From the NCBI GenBank assembly GCA_900545445.1, contig UQZH01000002.1:25414-89413 (forward strand): a DNA stretch of 64,000 nt. Reading direction: 5' to 3'. The DNA comes from an uncultured Collinsella sp. GTDB lineage: Bacteria; Actinomycetota; Coriobacteriia; Coriobacteriales; Coriobacteriaceae. Each line of letters starts with the position of its first letter. Positions within the stretch are counted from its first letter, which is position 1. The notes below the pieces were generated by a model, which worked only from the letters and a program-made list of their open reading frames with translations, searched no databases and was not told where the DNA came from. This document shows, piece after piece, positions 40,303 to 49,746 of the stretch. Position numbers and translations under genes: made by a program.

Positions 40303-41388
40303 TTACGCAAACAGGCCGTAGATGCTGATGTTGGCCTTGGCGTAGAGGCCGTTAGCATACTCGGTCCACTTGGAGCTGGCGCTCGAGGCCTGCGAAGAAT
40401 ACTGCTGGTAGGCGGTGTAATAGGCGGTCATGGCCTGCTTATAGGTAGCGCTATCGGCCGTAAAGGCATCGTCAGCGAAGGCCTTAGCGTAGGTGCTATC
40501 GGCGTCCTTCCAGGTACCCTTTTCGCTATCCCACTCGTCGCCGGCAAGGTTGATGATGTAGTCGGCGTAGTCCTTGCTCGCAGTCTCCTCGTTGCCGTCA
40601 GAAGGCTCGGTCGGGGCGGTCAGCATGCTTGCGGAGCTGTCGCCGACCTTCTTCTTGTAGAGCTTCTGCAGCGTCGCGGACTGGCGGACGATCTGCTTGG
40701 CCTGGTCCTTGGACACGCCATACTGCGTGGCCATGGTCTTGTAGTCGGAGGTGCCGATTGAATCCTCGGCGTACTTCTTCATTTCCTTGGAAGAAACGGT
40801 AATGCCCTCGTCCGCGGCAGCATCGAGCAGGATCTTGTTGCGCACGTAGGACAGGATAACGTCGGCAGAAGGAGCGGTGTAGTTGCCATCGCTATCCTTG
40901 ACGGTATCAAGGCTGTACTGGCTCTCGATGGCCTCGCGCGCAGTGATGTCGCTCTTCTTGCCGTTGTAGCTATAGCTTGCCACGGTCGAATCGAGCTGGT
41001 CCTCGGTCAGGGTCGCCGAGCCGACGCCCTTGCCGCCAAAGCCGCCATTGCCGATAAAGAAGCCGACCACGGCAGCGATCACGACTGCAACCACGAAGGC
41101 AGCAATCATCGTCTTCTTGTGCTTGGATGCATCGTCGCCCGCGTCGGAGTCGTCGTCCTCGTCCTGCTCCTCGGGCATGAGGTTCTCGTCGGCGGCGTCC
41201 GCGGCGATCTGAGCCTCCAGGCGGGCGTCCTCCTCCTCGGCCGTCGTACCGGTAGCAATGTGCTCAGCAGACGTACCGGCGACCAGATCGATCTTCTCGT
41301 CCTCATCACCGTCGGGGCCTTCGCCGCGCTCGATAATCTGGATGCCGTCGATCTCGTCCTTCTCGTCCTTCTTTTGAATCAGACCCAT
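40303..41388 (-). CDS. Membrane-anchored SurA-like (foldase-type) protein
   Basis: 361 residues. The first about 90 are cytoplasmic and highly acidic (EDEDDDSDAGDD-type). One membrane helix follows (about 93-113, TMIAAFVVAVVIAAVVGFFI). The outside part resembles the N-terminal SurA/trigger-factor-like chaperone domain (DVILSYVRNKILLDAAADEG, ITVSSKEMKKYAEDSIG). No PPIase domain is seen. It probably handles secreted proteins at the membrane. Function is inferred from fold only. Confidence 0.65.
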   Translation of the reverse strand: MGLIQKKDEKDEIDGIQIIERGEGPDGDEDEKIDLVAGTSAEHIATGTTAEEEDARLEAQIAADAADENLMPEEQDEDDDSDAGDDASKHKKTMIAAFVVAVVIAAVVGFFIGNGGFGGKGVGSATLTEDQLDSTVASYSYNGKKSDITAREAIESQYSLDTVKDSDGNYTAPSADVILSYVRNKILLDAAADEGITVSSKEMKKYAEDSIGTSDYKTMATQYGVSKDQAKQIVRQSATLQKLYKKKVGDSSASMLTAPTEPSDGNEETASKDYADYIINLAGDEWDSEKGTWKDADSTYAKAFADDAFTADSATYKQAMTAYYTAYQQYSSQASSASSKWTEYANGLYAKANISIYGLFA

Positions 41389-41426
41389 ATCAGTTACTCC
41401 TTGTTAGGAAACATAGTCCGCAATAG

Positions 41427-41455
41427 AATACGCCCGACAGAGCGCCGGGCGTATT
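41427..41455 (-). terminator. Hairpin after the isocitrate-dehydrogenase-family gene
   Basis: AATACGCCCG pairs perfectly with CGGGCGTATT over a 9-base loop; minus-strand sequence after it is CTATTGCGG, so the T-tract is poor. Confidence 0.6.
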
Positions 41456-41514
41456 GATTCTCAGGTTATACGCAAACACTTAAGTACTATTTAGGCGTTT
41501 GCAGTGTGCATGCC

Positions 41515-42600
41515 TTAGGCCAGGTGCGCGATAACGGCATCGGCAAAGGCCTGCGTGCCCACAGCGCCCTCAACGGAGCCGGTCTGGGCACGGCGCACGT
41601 CGCCGGTAACCTGCTCGCCCTCGTCGAGCGTGGCAGAAACGGCGGCGCGAATGCGATTGGCCGCGTCGTTCTCGCCCAGGTGATCGAGCATCATCGCAGC
41701 AGAGAGGATCTCGGCCGTGGGGTTGGCGATATCCTGGCCAGCGATATCGGGCGCGGAGCCGTGCGTTGCCTCAAAGATGGCGCAGTCAGCACCGATGTTG
41801 GAGCCGGGGGCCATCCCTAGGCCGCCCACCAGGCCGGCGCACAGGTCGCTCACGATGTCGCCGTACAGGTTGGGCAGCACCAGGACATCGAAGTCGTTGG
41901 GGTTCTGGACCAGGCCCATGCAGGTGGCGTCGACGATCTTGTCGTTGAACTCGATATCGGGATAGTTGGCGGCCACCTCGCGCGCAACGCGCAGGAACAG
42001 GCCATCGGTCGCCTTCATGATGTTGGCCTTATGCACGGCCGTCACCTTTTTGCGGCCGCAGCGGCGGGCATACTCAAAGGCATACTCCACAATGCGGCGG
42101 CTCTTGGCGATGGAGATCGGCTTAATTGAAATGGCGGAATCTGCGGCGAAGGTCTTCTGGCCCGAGCGCTCGACAAGCTGCGAGAGCTCCTCGACCTCGG
42201 CAGCGCCCTCATCGAACTCGATGCCGGCGTAGAGGTCCTCGGTGTTCTCGCGCACGATGACCAGGTCAACGTCGCGGAAGCGCGAGCCGTCGCCCGGCTG
42301 CGACAGGCAGGGGCGCACGCAGGCGTACAGGTCGAAATGCTTGCGCAGGGCGACGTTAACGCTGCGGAAGCCCGTGCCGACCGGCGTGGTGATGGGGCCC
42401 TTGATGGCAACTTTGGTCTCGGCGACCGCATCGAGCACATGCTGGGGCAGCGGCGTGCCAAACTCGTCCATGACGCCGGCGCCGGCCTCCTGGACGTTCC
42501 AGTTGATCTGGACACCGGTGGCCTCGACCACGCGGCGCATGGCCTGCGTAATCTCGGGACCGATACCGTCACCGGGAATCAGGACTACATCGTGCGCCAT
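41515..42600 (-). CDS. Isocitrate/isopropylmalate dehydrogenase family protein, probably NAD-dependent isocitrate dehydrogenase
   Basis: 361 residues. Signature region [20 protein letters not shown], the NAD-type start [15 protein letters not shown], and [20 protein letters not shown], whose pattern (S-x-N-V-x-LR) fits isocitrate rather than isopropylmalate. GAGGAG precedes the ATG, which overlaps the leader of the HEAT gene's stop (6-bp gap). No leuCD is nearby. It is the last gene of a four-gene minus-strand group (hydroxyacid dehydrogenase, membrane protein, HEAT protein, this). Isocitrate is favoured; isopropylmalate or homoisocitrate cannot be excluded. Confidence 0.82.
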   Translation of the reverse strand: MAHDVVLIPGDGIGPEITQAMRRVVEATGVQINWNVQEAGAGVMDEFGTPLPQHVLDAVAETKVAIKGPITTPVGTGFRSVNVALRKHFDLYACVRPCLSQPGDGSRFRDVDLVIVRENTEDLYAGIEFDEGAAEVEELSQLVERSGQKTFAADSAISIKPISIAKSRRIVEYAFEYARRCGRKKVTAVHKANIMKATDGLFLRVAREVAANYPDIEFNDKIVDATCMGLVQNPNDFDVLVLPNLYGDIVSDLCAGLVGGLGMAPGSNIGADCAIFEATHGSAPDIAGQDIANPTAEILSAAMMLDHLGENDAANRIRAAVSATLDEGEQVTGDVRRAQTGSVEGAVGTQAFADAVIAHLA

Positions 42601-42606
42601 AATCTG

Positions 42607-43305
42607 TTACTCCTCGTCTTCGGCGTCGTCAGATTTTTTAACGCTAGCACGCTTCTTCTTTTTGGAGAGATCCAGGCCAAAACGTTTAACAAGCATTTCG
42701 CAAATCTCGCTCGAACGGGCCTTGAGATAGCTGCCCTTGCCGTTCTCGGCGTCGAACTTAAGGCGCAGCGCGAGCTTCTCGGCGACCTCGGCGTCAATCT
42801 CGCCCTGGCCAAACTCGTACAGGCAACCGAGCATATCGCGATACTCGAGGTCGCCGTGGTAACACTGGATGGCCTCGTCCAGGATGGGCCAAGCCTCGCG
42901 CGAACGCTCGACACTCGTGGCACCCCACACGCACAGCAGGCGGAAGGCGGCATAGCGCAGCGTGGAGGAAATCTCGTCGAACAGCGCGGTCTCGGCGCCC
43001 TCAAAGGCATCGCCCAGCTGCTCGGGGCAGATGGTGGCGAGCGCCGCCAGGGCATCGAGGGCCTCCCAGCGGGTCTGAGCCTCGGGGCGGTCGAGTGCCT
43101 CGATCAGCGCGGGCACGCAGGGCACGACGCGCTGCGGATCGCGCTCGGCGAGCAGGTGCAGCACGCGGGCGGCAAACTGACGGATGCGGCGCGTGGGGCA
43201 GCCGAGCTCCTTGACCAGACGGTCGACGGCGTTCTCGTTCTCCTCTGCCAGCTGAAGCTGTGCCAGCTCCTCATCGGTGAGCTGTTCTTCCTTGTTTTCT
43301 GCCAT
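42607..43305 (-). CDS. HEAT-repeat protein of unknown function
   Basis: 232 residues. Repeating helical pairs with the HEAT pattern: RIRQFAARVLHLLAERDPQR, VVPCVPALIEALDRPEAQTR, WEALDALAALATICPEQLG. Ends in a basic/acidic tail (SKKKKRASVKKSDDAEDEE). Such proteins act as protein-binding scaffolds. AGAGGTAAC precedes the ATG. Co-directional and close to both neighbours. Confidence 0.72.
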   Translation of the reverse strand: MAENKEEQLTDEELAQLQLAEENENAVDRLVKELGCPTRRIRQFAARVLHLLAERDPQRVVPCVPALIEALDRPEAQTRWEALDALAALATICPEQLGDAFEGAETALFDEISSTLRYAAFRLLCVWGATSVERSREAWPILDEAIQCYHGDLEYRDMLGCLYEFGQGEIDAEVAEKLALRLKFDAENGKGSYLKARSSEICEMLVKRFGLDLSKKKKRASVKKSDDAEDEE

Positions 43306-43320
43306 AGTTACCTCTTCTTA

Positions 43321-43749
43321 CTATTTCTTAGCGTGCTTGCCAGCACCCTTGCTGTCATCGGTGACCGAGATGAGCTGTCGGTCGGCTGCACCATTGTGAC
43401 GCGCGCGGCGGCGCTCCTCGGCGTCGCCCGCATCGGCGGCGGCGCGGTGTGCCTTGTTGACGTTAAAGACCTCGTCGTGCTTGCGCCACGGGCCGACGGA
43501 CTCGCCGAAACTCATCTTAAGGCCGGCGATAAAGCCGCCGAGCCAGCCGATCGGCGCAAACTGCACCAGCGGGAACAGCGAGAACACCCAGGTTAGCAGG
43601 ACGACTGCCGCCGCACCCGCAAAGTTGGCAATCCAGTAGTCGCGCTTGGTGATGACGCGCTTTTCGCACGCCCACTGGCCGCACAAAAAGCCGATGTAAA
43701 TCGCAAAGAGAAAGAGCACCAGCGCAAGCACCACGAACGTCCAGCTCAT
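43321..43749 (-). CDS. Small two-helix membrane protein
   Basis: 142 residues from the ATG at 43749, whose GAGGAG site overlaps the end of the preceding gene (5-bp gap between stop and start). Two membrane helices (about 2-24, 42-65) and a third hydrophobic stretch (about 66-82). The last 60 residues are polar and rich in Arg, Ala and Lys. I do not recognise the family. Confidence 0.6.
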   Translation of the reverse strand: MSWTFVVLALVLFLFAIYIGFLCGQWACEKRVITKRDYWIANFAGAAAVVLLTWVFSLFPLVQFAPIGWLGGFIAGLKMSFGESVGPWRKHDEVFNVNKAHRAAADAGDAEERRRARHNGAADRQLISVTDDSKGAGKHAKK

Positions 43750-43754
43750 GGGCG

Positions 43755-44834
43755 CTACTCCTCGTGATGATGGCCGCAGCAGCACTCGTGGCCGTCATCG
43801 TGGCCGTGACCGCCGCAGCACTCGTGGTCCTCGCCATGGTGGTGGCCGCAACCGCACTCGTGGTCGTCGCCATGCTCGCCGCAACCGCAGCCTTCCTCGT
43901 GGGCACCGTGCTCCTCGGGACGATACTGCGACCAGTCCAGACCGGCGGCGATGGCGTCGGCCTCCTCCTTGTAGAGGACCGTGATGGCCTGGGTGCCCAG
44001 CTTGGCGCCACCAATGGCGTCGAGCATGTCATAGAGCGTAAAGGCGACGTCGGCGCCGGGCAGCGCGAGCTCGCGGTCGTCGGCATAAGCGAGCGCCAAG
44101 CGCAGGTCCTTAATGAAGTGCTCGACCATAAAGCCGGGCTTGTAATCGCCGTCGAGCGCCTTGGGCGCCAGGCTCTCCATGGCGCCGGACTTGCCGGTAC
44201 CGCCCAGGATCATCTGGCGGGTCTTCTCCAGATCAAGGCCGCTCAGCTCGGCAAATGCCATGGCGTCTGCCATGCCGACCATGCAGGCGCCCAGCGACAC
44301 CTGGTTGGCGAGCTTGGCAGCCTGGCCCTTGCCGGCGCCGTCGAAGCAGCAGATGTTGGCCGCAAAGGTGGCAAGGATGTCGCGGACCGGCGCGATGTCG
44401 TTCTCGGTAGCGCCCACGATAGCCGTGAGCGTACCGGCGATAGCGCCCGACTCGCCGCCGGTGACGGGGCAGTCAAACGCCATGCGACCAGAAACCTGGG
44501 CGGCCTCGGCAATGTCACGGGCAAGCTCGGGCGAGCTCGTGGTGAGGTCGATCAAGACCGCGCCGGGCTTAGTGCACGCGAGCAGGCCGTCGCCCGCCAG
44601 GTAGAGTTCCTCGACCTCGGAGGGATAGCCCACCATGGTAAAGACGACATCGGCGTTCGCCGCGGCATCGGCCGGCGTATCTGCCCAGACGGCGCCGCGC
44701 TGGATAAGCGCCGCCGCCTTGGACTTGGTGCGGTTGTTGACCGTGACGGGATAGCCAGCATCCAGGATGTGGCCGGCGATGGGAGCACCCATGATTCCGG
44801 TGCCGATAAATGCGACGGAGAGCTTGTTTGCCAT
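43755..44834 (-). CDS. 3-hydroxyisobutyrate/tartronate-semialdehyde dehydrogenase-family oxidoreductase with Cys/His-rich tail
   Basis: 359 residues. The first about 300 are a normal beta-hydroxyacid dehydrogenase: NAD(P) loop FIGTGIMGAPIAG, substrate motif DCPVTGGESGAIAG, catalytic-Lys region GKGQAAKLANQ. The last about 51 residues carry 14 His and 9 Cys in motifs such as GCGCGEHGDDHECGCGHHHG and CCCGHHH. Family members normally stop at about 290-300. This tail looks like a nickel/zinc/copper-binding metallochaperone tail. The frame is continuous and the repeat pattern is regular, so it is not a frameshift product. HypA and HypB are encoded 14 kb away. Confidence 0.85.
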   Translation of the reverse strand: MANKLSVAFIGTGIMGAPIAGHILDAGYPVTVNNRTKSKAAALIQRGAVWADTPADAAANADVVFTMVGYPSEVEELYLAGDGLLACTKPGAVLIDLTTSSPELARDIAEAAQVSGRMAFDCPVTGGESGAIAGTLTAIVGATENDIAPVRDILATFAANICCFDGAGKGQAAKLANQVSLGACMVGMADAMAFAELSGLDLEKTRQMILGGTGKSGAMESLAPKALDGDYKPGFMVEHFIKDLRLALAYADDRELALPGADVAFTLYDMLDAIGGAKLGTQAITVLYKEEADAIAAGLDWSQYRPEEHGAHEEGCGCGEHGDDHECGCGHHHGEDHECCGGHGHDDGHECCCGHHHEE

Positions 44835-44932
44835 GAAACCTTTCCTTTTGGGTTGGGTGTTGTTACCAGTTTAAATACTCGGTGCCAGCGTTTCGGCCGT
44901 GACTTGAGGGCGCTTGCAGCCGCAGCGCCTAC

Positions 44933-45886
44933 CTACTCGCCGCGCACGCGACGCGCGATGCGGTCGGAAAGCGAGGCTTTCTCGGCGCGATTCTTGCCCC
45001 AAAACGCGCAGGCCACCATGCCGGGGCCCACGTGCGAGCCGATGGTGGGACCCACGGAGCTGCGAATGATCGTGACGTCGGCACAGCCCTCCTCCTTGCG
45101 GATGGCGGCCTCGAGCCAATCACCGTCCTTCTCGGCATCGGCCGTCATGATGGCAATGGGCATGGTGCGGTCGGGCACGTAGTTCTCGCGGAACGACTTG
45201 AGGATGGACTTGAGCGCCTTCTTGCGGCCGCGGTTGACGCCAATCAGCGACAGCGAGCCGGCAAGGTCGTAGGAGAGCTCGGGCTTGACATCGAGCTTTG
45301 CCGTGAGCTGCGCCGCCGCGGGCGGAATGCGGCCGCCGGCAGCCAGTGCGTCGAAGCTCTCGAGCGTAAAGTAGCCGTGGACGTAGGTCTTTGCCTCGTT
45401 TGCCCAATCGACCAGCTGCTTGGCGGTCAGTCCCGCCGAACGCTGGCGCACGGCCTCGAGCGCCAGGAGCGCGCCGGTCGCACAGGGTAGAGCGTTGTCG
45501 ACCACGTACAGCTCAAAATCGGGATACTCGGCGCGCACGGCGTCCGCCGCCTGGCACGCGGAGTTGTAGCTCGACGACAGCGCCGAGGTAAAGCACAGGT
45601 AGACCGTGGGCGTGCCCTCTTTGGCGCACTCGGTAAAGAACTCGATATAGCGACCGAGCGACACGGCGGAGGTAGACACGCGAGCGCCGGCGCGCATGCG
45701 GTCGTAGAACTCCTTAGGGCTCATGCTCGACCAGATGTCATCCGTGCGCTCCTCGCCATCGATAATGAAGGGGAAGCCCAAGATATCGACATCGAGGTTC
45801 GCGGCGACCTCGGGGCTAAAGTCGCAGCAGGTATCGACGACGATGCGGCAGCGGTCAGAATGGCCGGTAGATGCAGCCTTGTCCAT
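44933..45886 (-). CDS. DegV-family fatty-acid-binding protein
   Basis: 317 residues from the ATG at 45886 (GGAGTCGC upstream). Family words: IVVDTCCDFSPEVA, STSAVSLGRY, CFTSALSSSYNSA and GRIPPAAAQL. DegV/FakB proteins bind a fatty acid and present it to FakA for phosphorylation. No fakA gene is adjacent. The first 15 residues have an extra polar extension. Confidence 0.88.
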   Translation of the reverse strand: MDKAASTGHSDRCRIVVDTCCDFSPEVAANLDVDILGFPFIIDGEERTDDIWSSMSPKEFYDRMRAGARVSTSAVSLGRYIEFFTECAKEGTPTVYLCFTSALSSSYNSACQAADAVRAEYPDFELYVVDNALPCATGALLALEAVRQRSAGLTAKQLVDWANEAKTYVHGYFTLESFDALAAGGRIPPAAAQLTAKLDVKPELSYDLAGSLSLIGVNRGRKKALKSILKSFRENYVPDRTMPIAIMTADAEKDGDWLEAAIRKEEGCADVTIIRSSVGPTIGSHVGPGMVACAFWGKNRAEKASLSDRIARRVRGE

Positions 45887-45905
45887 CAAAGCGACTCCTT
45901 ACGTA

Positions 45906-45938
45906 AAAAGGCGGCCATCCGCATGGGATGGCCGCCAA
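45906..45938 (-). terminator. Terminator after hpf
   Basis: GCGGCCATCC pairs with GGATGGCCGC over GCATG; on the minus strand followed by CTTTTTACG. Ends hpf, whose stop is 28 bp away. Confidence 0.85.
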
Positions 45939-45965
45939 CCGTTAACTCATGCAAGTTAACGTATT

Positions 45966-46550
45966 TTACTCGTCAAGCGTTTCGATACGGGGCTTAATGA
46001 TGCCATATCCACCATTCTTACGGTGATACACCACATTGATGAGGCCAGTCGTCGCGTTCTCGAACACGTAGAAGTCGTGGCCCAGCAGATCGGTCTGCAC
46101 CAGTGCCTGCTCCTCAGTCATCGGGGTGACGTCGATGACCTTCTCGCGGACGAGCAGGTCGTCCTCCTCCTCGGGCAGCAGCAGGTCGGCCAGATCCTCG
46201 ACGCGCTCGACCGGCGCGACATCCGCGGCGCTGGCACCGCCCTGGCGGTTGTCCACGACCTTGGTCTTGAACTTGCGCAGCTGGCGGGTGACCTTATCGG
46301 CGGAGAGGTCGATGGCGGCGTACATATCTGCACCGTGCTCGGCAACGCGAATCACCGAACCGCGGACACGAACCGTAACCTCGACGATTGCCGGGTTGGG
46401 GTTCGAGGGGTTCTTCTCATAGCGAAGTACAACGTCGACCGTCATGGGCTCGATATCGAAAACCTTGAGCGCCTCGCCGATCTTCTCATCCACATGCGCA
46501 CGCAGAGCATCGGTTACCGTCGTCTTGCGTCCAGAAACCTTGATATCCAT
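45966..46550 (-). CDS. hpf: Ribosome hibernation promoting factor, long form
   Basis: 194 residues from the ATG at 46550 (GGAGCC upstream). The N-terminal HPF/YfiA domain (MDIKVSGRKTTVTDALRAHV, GADMYAAIDLSADKVTRQL) is joined by an acidic linker to the C-terminal dimerisation domain (GHDFYVFENATTGLINVVYH). Long HPF alone makes 100S ribosomes. Standard in Actinomycetota. Confidence 0.93.
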   Translation of the reverse strand: MDIKVSGRKTTVTDALRAHVDEKIGEALKVFDIEPMTVDVVLRYEKNPSNPNPAIVEVTVRVRGSVIRVAEHGADMYAAIDLSADKVTRQLRKFKTKVVDNRQGGASAADVAPVERVEDLADLLLPEEEDDLLVREKVIDVTPMTEEQALVQTDLLGHDFYVFENATTGLINVVYHRKNGGYGIIKPRIETLDE

Positions 46551-46766
46551 ACGTGGCTCCAATCTGCCTCGGGGACTTACTGTACTGGCTATGTACCCAT
46601 TGCCGTGCATTTAATCACGCGGATTCCTAAAGACCCGAATAACGATTGCTTGATACCGCATACCGAAGTCTCGCACTTTTCCATGGCAAAGTGCGCTATA
46701 GGAGGGAGCCGACAGATTTGTATTTGGTCCCGAAAATTGGCTTTGACCTGCTGGTTTTATAGGGAT

Positions 46767-46802
46767 AAAAAAGCCGGGCTCCCCTATTGGGGGAGCCCGG
46801 CA
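46767..46802 (-). terminator. Terminator of the solute-binding lipoprotein gene
   Basis: GCCGGGCTCCCC pairs with GGGGAGCCCGGC over TATTG; on the minus strand followed by TTTTTTATCCC. Lies 66 bp past the stop. Confidence 0.87.
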
Positions 46803-46867
46803 GTGCGTGTTGAAACCGTGAAGAGATGTCCTTTCCAACGTATGGGAGACACCACCCCTAGTAATAA

Positions 46868-47893
46868 CTAGCTATTGAGTTTGTTAATGTCGTCGTCGGT
46901 GATGGTGCCTTCCTGGCTGGACGATTTGTCCTCGGAGGATGCGGTCTCATTGTTGGAATCGAAAGACTCGCTGCCGGAGGACGTGGTCTCACTGGACTCA
47001 GAGTCGCCCGGTTGCACGTTAGCGCCCGAAACCGTCTTAGTGGTGAGGTCGTAGGGAATCTGACCGTACCAGACGCAGTGAACCGCCTCGAGCGCACCGT
47101 CGACCGTGATGTCGTCGAGGGCATCACTCACGGCACGGCACAGTTCGTCATTCGACGAGAGGCCCGCAACACCAAGCGTCGAGGGCGCCTCGAGCGCACC
47201 GACATAGGAGACCTCGCTCATCAGGCGTGCAAGATAGCCGCCGGCCGTGGAGTCGCAGATCACATAGTCGACCTCGCCGGACTCGAGCGCCTCAAAGCAC
47301 TCGTTGATGTTGGAGTAGGTCTTTTGGTTGGCGGTAATGCTCTGCTTAGCAAGCGCCTCCTGCGAGGCCGAGGACATCTGGACACCCAGGGTAGACGTGT
47401 TAAGGGTATCGGTGGAAACGCTCAGCGACCCACCATCGCTGGTTTTACCGAACACAGAAGCGGCATCGTACAGGCAGGTGCCGAGCGTGCTAACGTCCCC
47501 GTCTGTGGAGCTGATCTCGCCGATAAAGATATCAGCCTTTTTGTCGCCGAGCGCGGAACCTGCCGAGGACGCATCGACAAAGGCGACCTTAAGGCCCATG
47601 CGGCTTGCGAGGGCGCGGGCGGCGTCAACCGCATATCCCGTGAGCTCGCCGTCGGCGCCTTGCATGGCCTGCGGCGCATCGGAAGTATCGAGGGCGACCG
47701 TCAGGGTTCCGGGAGTGACCAGGGCATCGTCCGACACCGCCGGCGTGACGGTCTCGCGCTCGATCTGGTCGATCGTGGGCGTCGTGAACGTGGACAGTGG
47801 ATTGAACGCACATCCACTCAGGCCCAAAACGGCAATGACCGCTGCGGTCCCAGCACCCAACCGAGCCGCGTGCATCAAGCTGCCCCTCACCAT
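46868..47893 (-). CDS. Solute-binding lipoprotein (amino-acid ABC transporter type)
   Basis: 341 residues from the ATG at 47893; the ATG at 47875 has a better GAGGGG site and is a possible start. A signal peptide ends in the lipobox LSGC. The body is a type-3 extracellular solute-binding fold (GELTGYAVDAARALASRMGL, VDYVICDSTAGGYLARLM). A Ser/Glu/Thr-rich tail of about 50 residues closes the protein. No permease or ATPase gene is adjacent, so it is an orphan. The frame is open to 48274, but no binding site or recognisable domain supports that extension. Confidence 0.75.
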   Translation of the reverse strand: MVRGSLMHAARLGAGTAAVIAVLGLSGCAFNPLSTFTTPTIDQIERETVTPAVSDDALVTPGTLTVALDTSDAPQAMQGADGELTGYAVDAARALASRMGLKVAFVDASSAGSALGDKKADIFIGEISSTDGDVSTLGTCLYDAASVFGKTSDGGSLSVSTDTLNTSTLGVQMSSASQEALAKQSITANQKTYSNINECFEALESGEVDYVICDSTAGGYLARLMSEVSYVGALEAPSTLGVAGLSSNDELCRAVSDALDDITVDGALEAVHCVWYGQIPYDLTTKTVSGANVQPGDSESSETTSSGSESFDSNNETASSEDKSSSQEGTITDDDINKLNS

Positions 47894-48375
47894 GTCCACT
47901 ACCCTGCCTTCTGTGTCGTATACAATCCGTGCGTTGCGCGGAATATCAGGTTGTTCCCACCAGCTGACCTGGTATTTGACCCCACACTTGCGCACCGGAG
48001 TGTTTGCTCGGGAGGCCGCAGCCACCTTCACGACTGACCCGCTCGCCCGCGAGGCGGTATTGCCCCAAAGAAAGTAGAACGGACGGTGCGGCTTACATCT
48101 AGGACGCGCCATGATCGCGCCGCGCGCACGCGGTCGCTTACGTGGATCCCTTTGACCGCGTCTGTCTTGGACTAGGACGGGCATTTCGTCCGTCCGCAAC
48201 CACAGCCTGGTAGGAACGAAGCGCATTATAGCTAAGTTCAAGCTAAAGTTTAAGGTTAGGGGCGTTATTCGCATCGCGAGTACAGATTTCGCAGGTCAGG
48301 ACGGGCCGCACGCGCTCTGATTAAGCCCGTCGCTCCCCTATGGAAAGCCCCAACACACCCGTCTTAGGGCGCCGT

Positions 48376-48590
48376 GGCCAAAAAATAGCAAATATGAGTA
48401 CTGTTACCAATTTAGTAGCAGGAGTTTTTGGCTCTGCAAGCTGTTTTCACGCTCTATAACGTCAGATTGATGCCAGGATATTCCACATTTGTTTAATAAT
48501 TTTCTAATTTACGCCATCTTCCAGTCCCAAAATCCCTGATTTTGCTGTTACTGAATTTGTAGCAGTACTCATATTTGCTATATTTTGGCC
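48376..48590. repeat. D2 long inverted-repeat element
   Basis: 46-base arms (48376-48421 and 48545-48590) pair with about 40 matches; the left arm starts GGCCAAAAAATAGCAAATAT and contains GAGTACTG. The 123-base interior is AT-rich, unlike its neighbours, and holds no gene. Looks like a MITE. The remaining 47894-48375 sequence holds nothing I can assign. Confidence 0.75.
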
Positions 48591-48625
48591 AAAGCATATA
48601 TCCAACCCCCTGTTTCAGAGCATTG

Positions 48626-49735
48626 TTAGGCGGGTTTAAGCCCAAAACACGCCCGCAACGTGTTAAATAGCGCCTCTTGTTTCTTTCTGCGAGCGTCAAC
48701 ACGGTTGCGATATCGCTTACTCATGCGCTGGTGGATGCGCCATGCGAGCGCTTCCATCGCTTCCATGTCGCAGAGCATTTCGTTGTTAACCGTCGCGACC
48801 TCGATTCCCATAGTAATCAAGCCCGTGTTGCGTTTTTCATCATGGATACGTCCCCTCCGGGAGGAATGGCCCAGCTCACCGTTGTATTCCAGGTCAAACT
48901 GGGCTGCTTCCTGATACGCATCGCAAACTGCATGCGGCATCCCCGAGATTGCCTGCGCACGGTCATCGAACTCGATCTTGTAGTCGGTCTTAAAGGGACC
49001 GCAGGCAAATCCGCCATAGGAAAACGGAAGCGAAAACAGAGCGAGCATGATGCACTCCATGGGCGAGCGCAGATTTTCTGACAGGTAGGGACACAGGCGC
49101 AGCAGCTGTTTGGCCACATTCCCCTTGCATGCCACGAGGTAATCTACCAGGCAATCGGGTGTCAGCACGGACTCGACCTCAAAGTAACCGACATCTGGCG
49201 GCTGGTCTTTGTCCTTTGCCAATTTGTTCACGACAGGCGATGTGTAGGGAGGTAGATACTGCCCGCGGTCACTCAGCGAAATCTTAGAGCACAGCTCCTG
49301 GGCCAGGGCAAATGCCTGGATACAGCCGACCTCGCGGGCGACGGCAACACAAAGGGCCTCGGGAGATAGACTGTACACCCCTGGTTCCACCTCTAGAATC
49401 GAGCCGGCGGGCAACCCAGAGCATACGGACCAGCCCACGCCAGGCATGCGGCGGCGCTGCGCCGCAGATCCCACCAGCAAGCAAAGATCTTCTTGCACCT
49501 CGCCGCTTGCGGCCCCAATCCGCACCAAGTCGGGAAGATAGATGTCCTCGATCGAGGGCGACGACGCGCGCAGCACACGGCACTCTTCATCGGGACTGAG
49601 GTCCCTCCAGCTGATGTAACCCATTTGTCGGCGCTCGGCGCGCATCATGCGTAGCGCCGAGGCGCCCGTCAGAATTACGGAAGCAGCCAGCTGCTCGCTT
49701 GCAGGCTTGCCACGCTGCCCGATCTTTATTGCCAT
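48626..49735 (-). CDS. Unknown protein with a nuclease-like C-terminal motif
   Basis: 369 residues from the ATG at 49735 (TAGGGGTGG upstream; a TTG at 49753 lies in the same frame). I do not recognise the family with certainty. The C-terminal third has FDLEYNGELGHSSRRGRIHD then EKRNTGLITMGIEV, which resembles the core of a PD-(D/E)XK/Vsr-like fold (D-x-EYNG-x-H...D..R). The middle has Cys-rich helical stretches. Similar proteins are common in Coriobacteriia. It starts 12 bp after the comF-like stop, so the two may be co-transcribed. Confidence 0.55.
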   Translation of the reverse strand: MAIKIGQRGKPASEQLAASVILTGASALRMMRAERRQMGYISWRDLSPDEECRVLRASSPSIEDIYLPDLVRIGAASGEVQEDLCLLVGSAAQRRRMPGVGWSVCSGLPAGSILEVEPGVYSLSPEALCVAVAREVGCIQAFALAQELCSKISLSDRGQYLPPYTSPVVNKLAKDKDQPPDVGYFEVESVLTPDCLVDYLVACKGNVAKQLLRLCPYLSENLRSPMECIMLALFSLPFSYGGFACGPFKTDYKIEFDDRAQAISGMPHAVCDAYQEAAQFDLEYNGELGHSSRRGRIHDEKRNTGLITMGIEVATVNNEMLCDMEAMEALAWRIHQRMSKRYRNRVDARRKKQEALFNTLRACFGLKPA

Positions 49736-49746
49736 CTGAACCACCC

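Noticed and set aside
43755..44834. Frameshift as the source of the Cys/His-rich tail
   Set aside because: The tail shows a regular repeated C/H pattern in the same frame as the enzyme and ends with a clean stop just before the next gene's start, which is not how random frames look.
47894..48274. 127-residue N-terminal extension of the solute-binding lipoprotein
   Set aside because: It would bury the signal peptide and lipobox in the middle of the protein, and has no RBS or recognisable domain. I also considered a structural RNA here but could draw no convincing one.
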